Shown here one piece after another: positions 18,829 through 26,783 of a stretch of DNA of 39,978 nt. The notes under the pieces are model-generated. The model ran no database searches. It was given only the letters and a program-made list of their open reading frames with translations, and was not told the origin of the DNA. Location of the stretch: the NCBI GenBank assembly GCA_014799925.1, contig JAAVHC010000082.1, positions 1-39,978 on the forward strand, written 5' to 3'. Positions within the stretch are counted from its first letter, which is position 1, and each line of letters begins with the position of its first letter. The translations under genes and the position numbers were made by a program. This stretch comes from Oscillibacter sp. GTDB lineage: Bacteria > Bacillota > Clostridia > Oscillospirales > Oscillospiraceae.

Positions 18829-18857
18829 ATTGTATCACCTTTTTCCGGAAAATACAA
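18829..18857 (-). promoter_or_regulatory. Promoter of asp23-nusB
   Basis: On the minus strand, TTGTAT (18857-18852) and TACAAT (18834-18829) have a 17-base spacer, and the site lies immediately after the end of hisIE. Confidence 0.75.
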
Positions 18858-18897
18858 CCAGAAATTTTTCCGCGTTTCATCCGCGTTGGTCCGCCTC

Positions 18898-19563
18898 CTA
18901 CCGCGCTGCCCCATCTCCGGCAGCTTTTTCCTGCTTTACCTTGTGGTCGATGATGTGCCGCGAGGCCAGCTCTGTCCGCACGTCCTCCACGGAAATGCCC
19001 ATTTCCACCATGAGGACCATCACGTGATACATCAGATCCGCGATTTCATAGACGGTCTCCGCCTTGTCGGCGGCCTTCCCGGCGATGATGACCTCGGTGC
19101 TCTCCTCGCCCACCTTTTTCAGGATCTTGTCGATGCCCTTCTGAAAGAGGTAAGTGGTATAAGAGCCCTCCGGCAGGTCCGCCTTCCGGCCCTGAAGCAG
19201 CTCGTACAATCCCTCCACGGAGAAAGGGGCGGGCTGACCGCCCTCAAACACCCTGTCGTTGAAGCAGGAGTCCGTCCCCAGGTGGCAGGCGGGCCCCTCC
19301 TTGTTCACCGTGACCACCAGGGCGTCCCGGTCGCAGTCGGCGGTGATGTCCACGATACGCTGGACATTACCGCTGGTCTCGCCCTTCCGCCACAGCTCCT
19401 GCCGGGAGCGGGACCAGAAGCAGGTCCGGCCCTCCCTCATGGAAATTTCCAGGCTCTCCCGGTTCATATAGGCAAGGGTCAGCACCTTCCTGCTCCGGGC
19501 GTCCACCACCACGGCGGGGATCAGGCCATGGCTGTCATATTTCAGTTCGTCCATGTTAAGCAT
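18898..19563 (-). CDS. hisIE: Bifunctional phosphoribosyl-AMP cyclohydrolase / phosphoribosyl-ATP pyrophosphatase
   Basis: 221 residues; steps 2 and 3 of histidine synthesis. The N-terminal HisI half has VLTLAYMNRESLEISMREG, TCFWSRSRQELWRKGETSGN and DCDRDALVVTV, ending with the metal-binding CHLGTDSCF. The C-terminal HisE half (from about residue 115) has LFQKGIDKILKKVGEESTEV and YEIADLMYHVMVLM, the MazG-like core. AGGAGG lies 6 bases before the ATG at 19563. It is the last gene of the his operon, separated from hisF by 175 bases of repeats. Confidence 0.96.
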   Translation of the reverse strand: MLNMDELKYDSHGLIPAVVVDARSRKVLTLAYMNRESLEISMREGRTCFWSRSRQELWRKGETSGNVQRIVDITADCDRDALVVTVNKEGPACHLGTDSCFNDRVFEGGQPAPFSVEGLYELLQGRKADLPEGSYTTYLFQKGIDKILKKVGEESTEVIIAGKAADKAETVYEIADLMYHVMVLMVEMGISVEDVRTELASRHIIDHKVKQEKAAGDGAAR

Positions 19564-19583
19564 AAACTTCCTCCTGACAAAAG

Positions 19584-19629
19584 AATGTTGGGCTCTGCCC
19601 AAACTCGCCAGAGGCTCTGCCTCTGGACC
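19584..19629 (+). repeat. Interspersed repeat family 3, copy B
   Basis: AATGTTGGGCTCTGCCCAAA and the following bases form two hairpins, TTGGGC-TCT-GCCCAA and CCAGAGGC-TCT-GCCTCTGG. These align with 9552-9597, with stem lengths and loops changed but pairing kept. Confidence 0.75.
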
Positions 19630-19646
19630 CCGCCGCCTTTTGTTAA

Positions 19647-19720
19647 TTGTGCGACAACCGCGTTAAGCGGTTGCGCACAATCAAATTTTGCACAGCCACT
19701 CGATGTGGCTGTTGCAAAAT
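19647..19720 (+). repeat. Interspersed repeat family 4 (double hairpin), copy A
   Basis: Stem 1 is 19647-19680 (TTGTGCG...ACCGC-GTTAA-GCGGT...CGCACAA). Stem 2 is 19685-19720 (ATTTTGCACAGCCAC, loop TCGAT, GTGGCTGTTGCAAAAT). The reverse complement of 35509-35581 has the same two stems with paired substitutions. It lies between hisF and hisIE. Confidence 0.85.
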
Positions 19721-19738
19721 CATAGGCGGGCGAAACTT

Positions 19739-20497
19739 TTAACGGCGTATATTAATGCCGTCTTCCGCCAGCTCACGCTTGAGGTCCGGGATGGAAACCT
19801 CGCCAAAATGGAAGATGGAAGCCGCCAGCCCCGCGTCCACCCTGGGCAGAGAGTGAAACAGGCCCTTGAAGTGGTCAATACATCCGGCCCCGCCGGAGGC
19901 GATCACCGGCACGTCCACCGCGTCGCACACCGCTTGCAGCATCTCCAGGTCAAACCCGCTTTTCACGCCGTCGGTGTCGATGCTGTTGAGAACGATTTCT
20001 CCAGCTCCATTGGCCGCGCCGGATTTGATCCATTCGATAGCGTCCAGTCCGGTGTCCTCCCGTCCGCCCCTGGCGAAGACCCGGAACTGCCCGTCCACCC
20101 GCCTGGCGTCCACCGACAGCACCACGCACTGATCGCCGTATTTTTTCGCCGCCGCCGGAATCAGGGAGGGGTCCCGGAGGGCCCCGGAGTTGACGCTGAC
20201 CTTATCCGCGCCGCATTTCAACACCCGGTCGAAGTCGTCCACCGTGCTGATGCCGCCCCCCACGGTGAGGGGGATGAAAATGGTGGAGGCCACCTCGGTG
20301 AGGATGTCCGTAAACAGAGCCCGGCCCTCGGCGGAGGCGGTGATGTCATAAAAGACCAGCTCGTCGGCTCCGCAGTCGGAGTAGAATTTCGCCAGCTTCA
20401 CCGGGGAGCTGACGTCCGCCAGCCCCAGGAAATTGACCCCCTTGACCACCCGCCCGTCCTTTACGTCCAGGCAGGGGATGATGCGCTTGGTAATCAC
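19739..20497 (-). CDS. hisF: Imidazole glycerol phosphate synthase cyclase subunit
   Basis: 252 residues with a GTG start at 20497, which overlaps the hisA stop (GTGA), after AAGGAGG. Conserved (beta-alpha)8 features: KRIIPCLDVKDGRVVKGVNF with the catalytic first Asp, IPLTVGGGIS, KVSVNSGAL, VLSVDARR, IVLNSIDTDG with the second catalytic Asp, and IASGGAG. It accepts ammonia from HisH to make IGP and AICAR. Confidence 0.97.
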   Translation of the reverse strand: MITKRIIPCLDVKDGRVVKGVNFLGLADVSSPVKLAKFYSDCGADELVFYDITASAEGRALFTDILTEVASTIFIPLTVGGGISTVDDFDRVLKCGADKVSVNSGALRDPSLIPAAAKKYGDQCVVLSVDARRVDGQFRVFARGGREDTGLDAIEWIKSGAANGAGEIVLNSIDTDGVKSGFDLEMLQAVCDAVDVPVIASGGAGCIDHFKGLFHSLPRVDAGLAASIFHFGEVSIPDLKRELAEDGINIRR

Positions 20498-21213
20498 TGC
20501 GGGCCTCCTTCCTGAACGGCCAGGGCCAGATCCACCGCCCCGGCGTACCACGCCTTGCCCACGACGGCGGCATACAGCCCCCGGTCCCGCAGCCGCCGCA
20601 GGTCCTCGTTGGAGGATACGCCGCCGGAGGCGGTGATGGAGCAGGAGACGGCCTTCTGCAGCGCCTCCAGGCGTTCAAAGGCGGGGCCGGAGAGGGTCCC
20701 GTCGGTTTCTATATCTGTAAAGATAAGATATTTTACCCCGATGGTTTCCATTTGCCGGGCAAAGGGAATATAGTCCAATCCGGCGTTCTCCTCCCAGCCG
20801 GCGGTGCGGACCAGGCCGTCCCTGGCGTCGATGCCCACGGCGACGCGCTCCGGACCATATTTTACCACCGCCTCCCGGACGAAATCCGGGTCAGACACGG
20901 CGGCGGACCCAATCACCGCCCGCCAGATGCCTGATTCGAATACCGCCTCCAGGTCCGCCATGGACCGGATGCCGCCGCCCAGCTCAATGTTCAGCCCGAC
21001 CTCCGCCACCGCTTTCACGATGGCGTTGTTCTTCCGCACGCCGCCTCTCGCGCCGTCCAGGTCCACCATGTGGAGATACCGGGCTCCGGCGGCCCGGAAG
21101 GTCCTGGCGGTTTCCACCGGGTCGTCCGCCACCTGATGGACGGTTTCAAAATTGCCCTTATAGAGCCGGACCACCTTGCCGTCTTTTAAGTCAATCGCGG
21201 GAAAAATCAGCAT
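20494..21213 (-). CDS. hisA: Phosphoribosylformimino-5-aminoimidazole carboxamide ribotide isomerase
   Basis: 239 residues, a (beta-alpha)8 barrel. It begins MLIFPAIDLKDGKVVRL with the catalytic Asp; later NIELGGGIRSMADLEAVF, AVGIDARDG, LIFTDIETDGTLSGPAFE and ITASGGVSS. It carries out the Amadori rearrangement of ProFAR to PRFAR. GGAGGAAGG precedes the ATG. It is coupled to hisF downstream and separated from hisH by a family 1 repeat copy. Confidence 0.97.
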   Translation of the reverse strand: MLIFPAIDLKDGKVVRLYKGNFETVHQVADDPVETARTFRAAGARYLHMVDLDGARGGVRKNNAIVKAVAEVGLNIELGGGIRSMADLEAVFESGIWRAVIGSAAVSDPDFVREAVVKYGPERVAVGIDARDGLVRTAGWEENAGLDYIPFARQMETIGVKYLIFTDIETDGTLSGPAFERLEALQKAVSCSITASGGVSSNEDLRRLRDRGLYAAVVGKAWYAGAVDLALAVQEGGPQ

Positions 21214-21242
21214 GTTTCCTTCCTCCTGTTTCGCGCCTTTTT

Positions 21243-21307
21243 CGTTACCGTGCGGGGATTTTTGGCAAGCGGCGGCTATCAGAGCGCATTGGCCGTCCGC
21301 CTAGGAC
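21243..21307 (-). repeat. Interspersed repeat family 1, copy B (between hisH and hisA)
   Basis: The reverse complement reads CCTAGGCGGACGGCCAAT, then GCGCTC, a variable middle, and CCGCACGGTAACG. The element starts inside the last codons of hisH, so the hisH stop TAG lies within it, and ends 29 bases before hisA. It is in the same orientation as transcription of the his operon. Confidence 0.85.
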
Positions 21308-21918
21308 CCGCAGAAGGCCCGCAGGATGTTCAAGCCCACGTCTCCGCTCTTCTCCGGGTGGAACTGGACGCCGTACACGTTGTCCCGCGCCACCGCCGCG
21401 GTCAGCAAACCGCCGTATTCCGACGCGGCGATGACGCTGTCCTCGCACTCCGCGCCGCAGAAGGAGTGGACAAAGTATACGCAGTCGCCCTCCTTAATGA
21501 ACCGGAAGAGCGGGCTTGCCGGTTTCCCAGCGGGGAACCAGAGGGCGTTCCAGCCGATGTGGGGGATTTTATATCCCGCCGGAATGTAGTCCGCAATGGG
21601 CCGCACCGAGCCGGGAATCAGGCCCAGTCCATCGTGCCGCCCATACTCCAGGCTGTAGTCGAAGAGCAGCTGCATTCCCAGACAGATGCCCAGAAGCGGT
21701 TTGCCGCCTTCCGCCTCCTCACAGATCAATTTATCCAGGCCGCCCCGGCGCAGCCGCTCCGCCGCGTCGCCGAAGGCGCCCACGCCGGGGAGGACCAGCT
21801 TGTCCGCGCGCTGGATGACCGCCGGGTCGCCGGTGACCACGGTTTCCGCCCCGATGGCGGCGAAGGAGCTTTTCAGCGAGAACAGGTTTCCCACGCCGTA
21901 GTCAATGATGGCGATCAC
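21301..21918 (-). CDS. hisH: Imidazole glycerol phosphate synthase glutamine amidotransferase subunit
   Basis: 205 residues. Class I amidotransferase triad: the nucleophile in LLGICLGMQLL (Cys79) and GVQFHPEKSGDVG with the catalytic His and Glu. The N-terminus IAIIDYGVGNLFSLKSSF is characteristic. It starts at GTG 21918 directly after the hisB stop (TAGGTG). The C-terminal FCGS and stop codon are formed by the beginning of the family 1 repeat, suggesting the element inserted at, or trimmed, the 3' end. It partners HisF. Confidence 0.96.
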   Translation of the reverse strand: MIAIIDYGVGNLFSLKSSFAAIGAETVVTGDPAVIQRADKLVLPGVGAFGDAAERLRRGGLDKLICEEAEGGKPLLGICLGMQLLFDYSLEYGRHDGLGLIPGSVRPIADYIPAGYKIPHIGWNALWFPAGKPASPLFRFIKEGDCVYFVHSFCGAECEDSVIAASEYGGLLTAAVARDNVYGVQFHPEKSGDVGLNILRAFCGS

Positions 21919-22506
21919 CTACAGCACCCCCTTGGTGGAGGGGATTTCCTGGGAAAACCGGAGGTCAATGGCCGTCGCTGTGCCCAGGGAGCGGGCCAGG
22001 CTCTTGAACGCGCCCTCGATGATGTGGTGGCTGTTGCCTCCCGCCAGCTGACGGACGTGGAGGGTCATGTCCCCCCGGCGGGCCAGGGCAATGAGAAATT
22101 CCTCTACCAGCTCGGTGTCAAAGGCTCCCACCTTCGCCGCGGGAATATGCAGGTCATAGCACAGCATCCCCCGGCCGGAGAGGTCCACGGCGGTGAGGAT
22201 CAGCGCCTCGTCCATGGGCAGCAGCATGGAGCCGTAGCGCACCACGCCCCGCTTGTCGCCCAGCGCCTGGGCGAAGGCGTCCCCCAGGCAGATGCCGATG
22301 TCCTCCACCGTGTGGTGGTCGTCCACGCAGGCGTCGCCCTTGCACCGGACAGACAGGTCGAACCGCCCATGACGGGCGAACAGGGTCAGCATATGATCCA
22401 GAAACCCGCAGCCGGTGTCGATCTGGCTCAGCCCCGTGCCGTCCAGGTCCAGGCGCAGACGGACGTCGGTCTCCGCCGTGGTCCGATTGATTTCCGCGAC
22501 GCGCAT
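21919..22506 (-). CDS. hisB: Imidazoleglycerol-phosphate dehydratase
   Basis: 195 residues, the monofunctional type (no phosphatase domain, as is usual outside enterics). Mn-binding motifs: GFLDHMLTLFARHG, DDHHTVEDIGI, and the second set LVEEFLIALA and NSHHIIEGAFKSLAR. It dehydrates IGP to imidazole acetol phosphate. The ATG at 22506 overlaps the hisC stop (TAATG). Confidence 0.97.
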   Translation of the reverse strand: MRVAEINRTTAETDVRLRLDLDGTGLSQIDTGCGFLDHMLTLFARHGRFDLSVRCKGDACVDDHHTVEDIGICLGDAFAQALGDKRGVVRYGSMLLPMDEALILTAVDLSGRGMLCYDLHIPAAKVGAFDTELVEEFLIALARRGDMTLHVRQLAGGNSHHIIEGAFKSLARSLGTATAIDLRFSQEIPSTKGVL

Positions 22507-23573
22507 TACTCCGCCTCCTTTATGATTTCCCGGACCTTCTCCAGGAAAATATCCATCTGCTCACGGGAGCCGATGGTCACCCGGCACCAGTCCGAGATTG
22601 ACCGCTTGTCCCAGTGCCGCACCAGAACGCCTCTGGCCTTCAGCCCCCGATAGAGGCTTCCGCCGTCTACCCCGGGGCAGCGGGTAAAGATGAAGTTGGC
22701 CTGACTGGGCAGGGTCTCAAAGCTCAGCCTGTCCAGCTCCGCCACCGTGTAGGCCCGGTTGGCCTGAATGCGTTTGCTGTTGTTTACATAATACTCGTCG
22801 CTCTCAATGGTGGCGACAGCCGCGGCCATGGTGAGGCGGTTGATGTTGTAGGAGTTGGTGGAGTACCTGATCTTGTCCAGGTCCTCAATGAGCGCGGGAC
22901 TGCCGATGGCGAAGCCCAGCCGTCCGCCCGCCAGGGAGCGGAACTTGGAGAAGGTCTGACAGACCAGCAGGTTCTCGTATTTCCCCACCAGCGGCAGGCA
23001 GCTCTCGCCGCCGAAGTCGATATACGCCTCGTCAATCATGACCACGTGGTCCGGGCTGCTCCGGACGATTTTTTCAATGTCAGCTACGGGGATGCTCCGT
23101 CCGGTGGGAGCGTTGGGGTTGGCAATGACAATATTCTTCCCGATGCCGCAGTAGTCCTCCGGCTCCAGCCGGAACCCCTCCCGCAGAGGGATCTTCGTGT
23201 GGGGAAGATTATACAGTCTGGCATAGACCGGATAGAAACCGTAGCTGACGGCGGGAAAAGCCACCGGCTTCCCGCCGTCGCAGAAGGTCATGAAGAAGAA
23301 GTTCAGCAGCTCGTCAGAGCCGTTGGCCAGGAAGACGTTCTCCATCCTGACCCCGTAGTGCTCCGCCAGCTTCTCCCGCAGGACCTTGCCCTCCGGGTCG
23401 GGGTAGAGATTCAGCCGGCTGATTTCCGCCGCGTTCACCGCCTCCAATACCGCCGGGGCAGGGGGGAAAGGGGATTCGTTGGTGTTCAATTTAATGTATT
23501 GCATGTCCTGTGGCTGCTCGCCGGGGACGTAAGCCTCCAGACCTGCGAAACGTTGACTCATAAATCTGCTCAT
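22506..23573 (-). CDS. hisC: Histidinol-phosphate aminotransferase
   Basis: 355 residues, a PLP-dependent fold type I enzyme. KLNTNESPFPPAPAVLEAV at the N-terminus, FLANGSDELLNFFF, IANPNAPTGR, VMIDEAYIDF, and the PLP lysine in TFSKFRSLAGGRLG; the C-terminus has RHWDKRSISDWCRVTIG. The ATG at 23573 has AGGAG 8 bases upstream. A longer in-frame start (23654) would run through hairpin DNA and is rejected. A 178-base hairpin region separates it from hisD. Confidence 0.97.
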   Translation of the reverse strand: MSRFMSQRFAGLEAYVPGEQPQDMQYIKLNTNESPFPPAPAVLEAVNAAEISRLNLYPDPEGKVLREKLAEHYGVRMENVFLANGSDELLNFFFMTFCDGGKPVAFPAVSYGFYPVYARLYNLPHTKIPLREGFRLEPEDYCGIGKNIVIANPNAPTGRSIPVADIEKIVRSSPDHVVMIDEAYIDFGGESCLPLVGKYENLLVCQTFSKFRSLAGGRLGFAIGSPALIEDLDKIRYSTNSYNINRLTMAAAVATIESDEYYVNNSKRIQANRAYTVAELDRLSFETLPSQANFIFTRCPGVDGGSLYRGLKARGVLVRHWDKRSISDWCRVTIGSREQMDIFLEKVREIIKEAE

Positions 23574-23606
23574 ATCGCGTGCTCCTGTTCGGAGGGGCCC
23601 CTCAGC

Positions 23607-23719
23607 ATGGCGTAAGCCATGCGGTCGTACAGAACCCCAAAGGATGACAGGCAAAGCGGAGCTTTGCCATAAAAAGTTTTTCTTTTTGCTGCTTTTCTTT
23701 GTTCACAAAGAAAAAGCAG
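23607..23719 (-). repeat. Cluster of hairpins between hisD and hisC
   Basis: The 178-base gap in an otherwise tight operon holds three palindromes: GCATGGC-GTAA-GCCATGC (23607-23624), GGCAAAGC-GGA-GCTTTGCC (23650-23668) and CTGCTTTTCTTTG-TTCA-CAAAGAAAAAGCAG (23689-23719). The last resembles family 2 stems (poly-T/poly-A arms around CACAA or TTCAC loops). None has a terminator-like T-run on the his strand strong enough to call. Confidence 0.65.
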
Positions 23720-23751
23720 AGTTACTTTGTTCACAAAAAGTGCGACTGCCG

Positions 23752-25026
23752 CTATCCTGACATCCGTGCCAGCGCGCTCCGCGCGTGGCCCTCCAGGCCC
23801 TCCTGCCGGGCGAAGGCGGCAATCTTTCCGCCGGCGGCGGAGAGGGCGGCGTCACTATAATAAATGAATTGGGACTTCTTCACAAAATCCTCTACCGACA
23901 GCGGGCCGGAAAACCGGGCCGTGCCGTTGGTGGGCAGGGTGTGATTAGCGCCGGCGAAGTAGTCCCCCACGGCCTCCGGGGTGCTGCGGCCCAGGAAGAT
24001 GGAACCCGCGTTTTTCACCTGATCCAGGCAGCCGAAGGGATCGTCCACGCACAGCTCAATGTGCTCCGGGGCCAGGGCGTTAGCAATCCGGATGGCCTCC
24101 GGGATGTCCTTCGTGAGGATGATCTTCCCATTGTCCTCCACGGACGCGCGGGCGATCTGCTCGCGGGGAAGGGCGGCGAGCTGCGTTTCGATTTCCGCCG
24201 CCACCGCATGGGCCAGAGCGGGGGAGTCGGTGACCAGCACGGCGCAGGCGCCGCTGTCGTGCTCCGCCTGACTGAGCAGGTCCGCCGCCACCTGGCGGGG
24301 GTCGCTTTTTCCGTCGGCAATCACCAGAATGTCGCTGGGCCCGGCAATCATGTCAATGCCCACCAGACCGAAAACCTGCCGTTTGGCCTCCGCCACAAAG
24401 GCGTTGCCGGGGCCCACAATCTTGTCTACCCTGGGGATCGTCTCCGTTCCGCAGGCCAGGGCGCCGACGGCCTGGGCCCCGCCGCAGCGGAATACCCGGT
24501 CCACTCCGGCGATCTTTGCCGCCGCCAGAATGGCGGGATGAATGTCCCCATTGCAGGTGGGCGGGGAAACCATGACGATCGACCGACACCCGGCGATCCT
24601 GGCGGGGATGCAGTCCATCAGCACCGTAGAAGGGAGAGGCGCGGTGCCGCCGGGGATATACACGCCCACCTTCTCAATGGGCGTGATCTTCTGCCCCAGC
24701 ACCACGCCGGGTTTCTCGCTGATGACAAACCCGTTCTGCACCTGCCGCCGGTGGAAGGCGCGGATGTTCTCCGCCGCCTCCTCCAGGATTGCCCGCAGGG
24801 CGGGGTCCATGTCCGCCAGGGCCTTATCCAGCTGTTCCGGCGGGACCTCCAGCGTGTCCAGCTCCGCCTTGTCAAACTCCCTGGCATAGCGCAGCAGGGC
24901 GGCGTCGCCGCTGCGCCGCACGTCGTCGATGATATTTTTCACCGTGCCGGAGACGTCCCGCTGATCCGGCTTCCGGGCCAGGATATCTTCAAGGGAGACC
25001 TGGGCCGCGTCCAATATCTTTATCAT
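23752..25026 (-). CDS. hisD: Histidinol dehydrogenase
   Basis: 424 residues, converting histidinol to histidine in two NAD-dependent steps. Family blocks: VGVYIPGGTAPLPSTVLM, RCGGAQAVGALACGT, VDKIVGPGNAFVAEAKRQ, IAGPSDILVIAD, SQAEHDSGACAVLVT with the zinc/catalytic Gln and His, and LAPEHIEL with the catalytic Glu-His. The ATG at 25026 follows AAGGATAAG. It lies 6 bases after hisG. Confidence 0.98.
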   Translation of the reverse strand: MIKILDAAQVSLEDILARKPDQRDVSGTVKNIIDDVRRSGDAALLRYAREFDKAELDTLEVPPEQLDKALADMDPALRAILEEAAENIRAFHRRQVQNGFVISEKPGVVLGQKITPIEKVGVYIPGGTAPLPSTVLMDCIPARIAGCRSIVMVSPPTCNGDIHPAILAAAKIAGVDRVFRCGGAQAVGALACGTETIPRVDKIVGPGNAFVAEAKRQVFGLVGIDMIAGPSDILVIADGKSDPRQVAADLLSQAEHDSGACAVLVTDSPALAHAVAAEIETQLAALPREQIARASVEDNGKIILTKDIPEAIRIANALAPEHIELCVDDPFGCLDQVKNAGSIFLGRSTPEAVGDYFAGANHTLPTNGTARFSGPLSVEDFVKKSQFIYYSDAALSAAGGKIAAFARQEGLEGHARSALARMSG

Positions 25027-25032
25027 GCCATC

Positions 25033-25665
25033 TTATCCTTTCCCGGAAAGCGCCTCCACCCGGCGGCACAGCTCCGTGATCTGCTCGTGTTTGAATTTAT
25101 AGCCCACCTTGTTGGCAATCAGCCGGGCGGAGATGGGCACGATGTCGGCTTTGGGCTCCAGGCCGTTCTCCAGCAGGGTTTTGCCGGTTTCCACAATGTC
25201 TACGATCACGTCGCTGAGGCCCAGAATGGGGGCGATCTCAATGGAGCCGTTGAGGCGGATGATGTCGATCTCCCGGCTTTGGGCGGCATAGTAGCCGCCC
25301 GCGATATGAGGAAACTTCGTAGCCACCCGCAGGACCCGGTCCATCCGGTCCCGGAAATCCTTCTTCGCCGCCACGCACATCCGGCATCTGCCCAGCCCCA
25401 GATCCGCCAGCTCGTAAACGTCCGGCCCGTATTCCAGCAGGATGTCCTTCCCGGCCACGCCGACGTCCGCCGCGCCCCGCTCCACGTAAATCGCCACGTC
25501 CGAGGGCTTCACCCAGAAGTACCGGACCCCGGCTTCCTCGTTCTCGAAAATCAGCTTCCGGTTCTCCTCCTCGATGGCGGGGCAGGAGAACCCCGCGGCC
25601 CTGAACCGGGCGTAGACCTTCTCGCCCAGGCGGCCTTTGGGAAGGGCGATATTCAGCAGCTCCAT
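25033..25665 (-). CDS. hisG: ATP phosphoribosyltransferase, short form (HisG-S)
   Basis: 210 residues: the short form lacking the C-terminal histidine-binding domain, which therefore needs HisZ for activity and feedback control. Motifs: NIALPKGRLGEKVYARFRAA, VKPSDVAIYVERGAADVGVA, and IVDIVETGKTLLENGL (PRPP-binding region). Its ATG overlaps the hisZ stop (TAATG), fitting 1:1 assembly of the HisG-HisZ complex. It catalyses the first step of the pathway. Confidence 0.97.
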   Translation of the reverse strand: MELLNIALPKGRLGEKVYARFRAAGFSCPAIEEENRKLIFENEEAGVRYFWVKPSDVAIYVERGAADVGVAGKDILLEYGPDVYELADLGLGRCRMCVAAKKDFRDRMDRVLRVATKFPHIAGGYYAAQSREIDIIRLNGSIEIAPILGLSDVIVDIVETGKTLLENGLEPKADIVPISARLIANKVGYKFKHEQITELCRRVEALSGKG

Positions 25666-26771
25666 TACGCCTGTCCTCCTTCCGAAAAGCGGACCAGCTC
25701 GCGATACCGCAGCCGCTGCGGGACGGTCCGCTCCGCGCGGACAGACTTCCCGCCGGCCATCAGCTCCTCGGCGCGGGCCGCCACGGCGGCGGGGTCATCC
25801 TGGGGACCATAGACCAGCAGCACGTCCACGTCGTACCCGCCGTCCGCCTCCAGCCGCTCCAGCTGGTCCAGGTACACCGCGAAACCGATGGCCTGACCGG
25901 TTTTGCCCATGCGGCGCAGCAGGTTGTCGTACCGGCCTCCGGCCAGGACGCCGCTGGCCAGCCCCGGCAGATATCCGCGGAAAATGAGGCCGTTGTAATA
26001 GCGCATGTCGTTGACGATGGAGAAGTCCAGCCGCACCCGGTCCAGCAGCCCCAGCCGTTTCAGTATGCGGCACAGGCCCTCCAGCTCCTCCAGCGCGGCG
26101 GCGGCCTCCGCGCCGGAGACCAGCGCCTTCAGCTGGGGCAGGATCTCCGCGGGAGGTCCGTACAGCCGGGAGAGGCGGCACAGCTTTTCCGCCAGATCGT
26201 GGGCCAGCCCCGCCCGGGCGCAGAGGGAGCGGAGCGCCGGGACGTTCTTCCGGCTCAGCTCCGCCAGCAGTCCGGCGCGGACGTCCCCGTCCAGCTCCGC
26301 GGCTTCCTCCAGCAGGCCGGACACCAGCCCCACATGGCCGAGGTCCAGCAGATACGCTTCACTGAGCAGTCCCAGGCTCTCCGCCGCCAGGGCAACCGCC
26401 TCGCCCATGGAGGCCAGGTCCAGGTCCCCCACGCACTCCAGGCCGGTCTGCATGATTTCCCGGTAGCCCATGGAGGCGGGGGAGGTGCGGTAGACGTTTT
26501 CGTGATAGCAGACCTTCTCCAGTGTATGGGGGGCGGGCTGGATGTTCTTGATGATGGACAGGGTGACGTCCGGCTTCAGAGCCATCAGCCGCCCGTCGGT
26601 GTCGGTAAAGGTCAGGATGTTCTCGCTGACCAGAAAGCTCTTGTTTTTCGCGTAAAGGTCGTATGGCTCAAACCTGCTCATGCGGTAGCACTGGTAGCCG
26701 TGCCGGCGGTACAGTTCCCGCAGCAGCAGACCGGCCTGCTCGTCCGGGCGCAGGGAAGGGGATGACAGCAT
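25665..26771 (-). CDS. hisZ: ATP phosphoribosyltransferase regulatory subunit HisZ
   Basis: 368 residues, a catalytically inactive paralogue of histidyl-tRNA synthetase. Class II fold traces are RPDEQAGLLLRELYRRHGY, LMALKPDVTLSIIKN, CYHENVYRTSP and MQTGLECVGDLD. RGYLPGLASGVLAGGRYDNL corresponds to the HisRS histidine-A-like region. No anticodon-binding domain is present, distinguishing it from HisS. It regulates HisG, and the two genes overlap by one base. It starts 12 bases after the yerC fusion gene. Confidence 0.96.
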   Translation of the reverse strand: MLSSPSLRPDEQAGLLLRELYRRHGYQCYRMSRFEPYDLYAKNKSFLVSENILTFTDTDGRLMALKPDVTLSIIKNIQPAPHTLEKVCYHENVYRTSPASMGYREIMQTGLECVGDLDLASMGEAVALAAESLGLLSEAYLLDLGHVGLVSGLLEEAAELDGDVRAGLLAELSRKNVPALRSLCARAGLAHDLAEKLCRLSRLYGPPAEILPQLKALVSGAEAAAALEELEGLCRILKRLGLLDRVRLDFSIVNDMRYYNGLIFRGYLPGLASGVLAGGRYDNLLRRMGKTGQAIGFAVYLDQLERLEADGGYDVDVLLVYGPQDDPAAVAARAEELMAGGKSVRAERTVPQRLRYRELVRFSEGGQA

Positions 26772-26783
26772 TTTGCTTCCTCC

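Noticed and set aside
23785-25812. A 675-codon open frame on the plus strand opposite hisD and hisG
   Set aside because: Antisense shadow of two certain genes with the same low-complexity composition.
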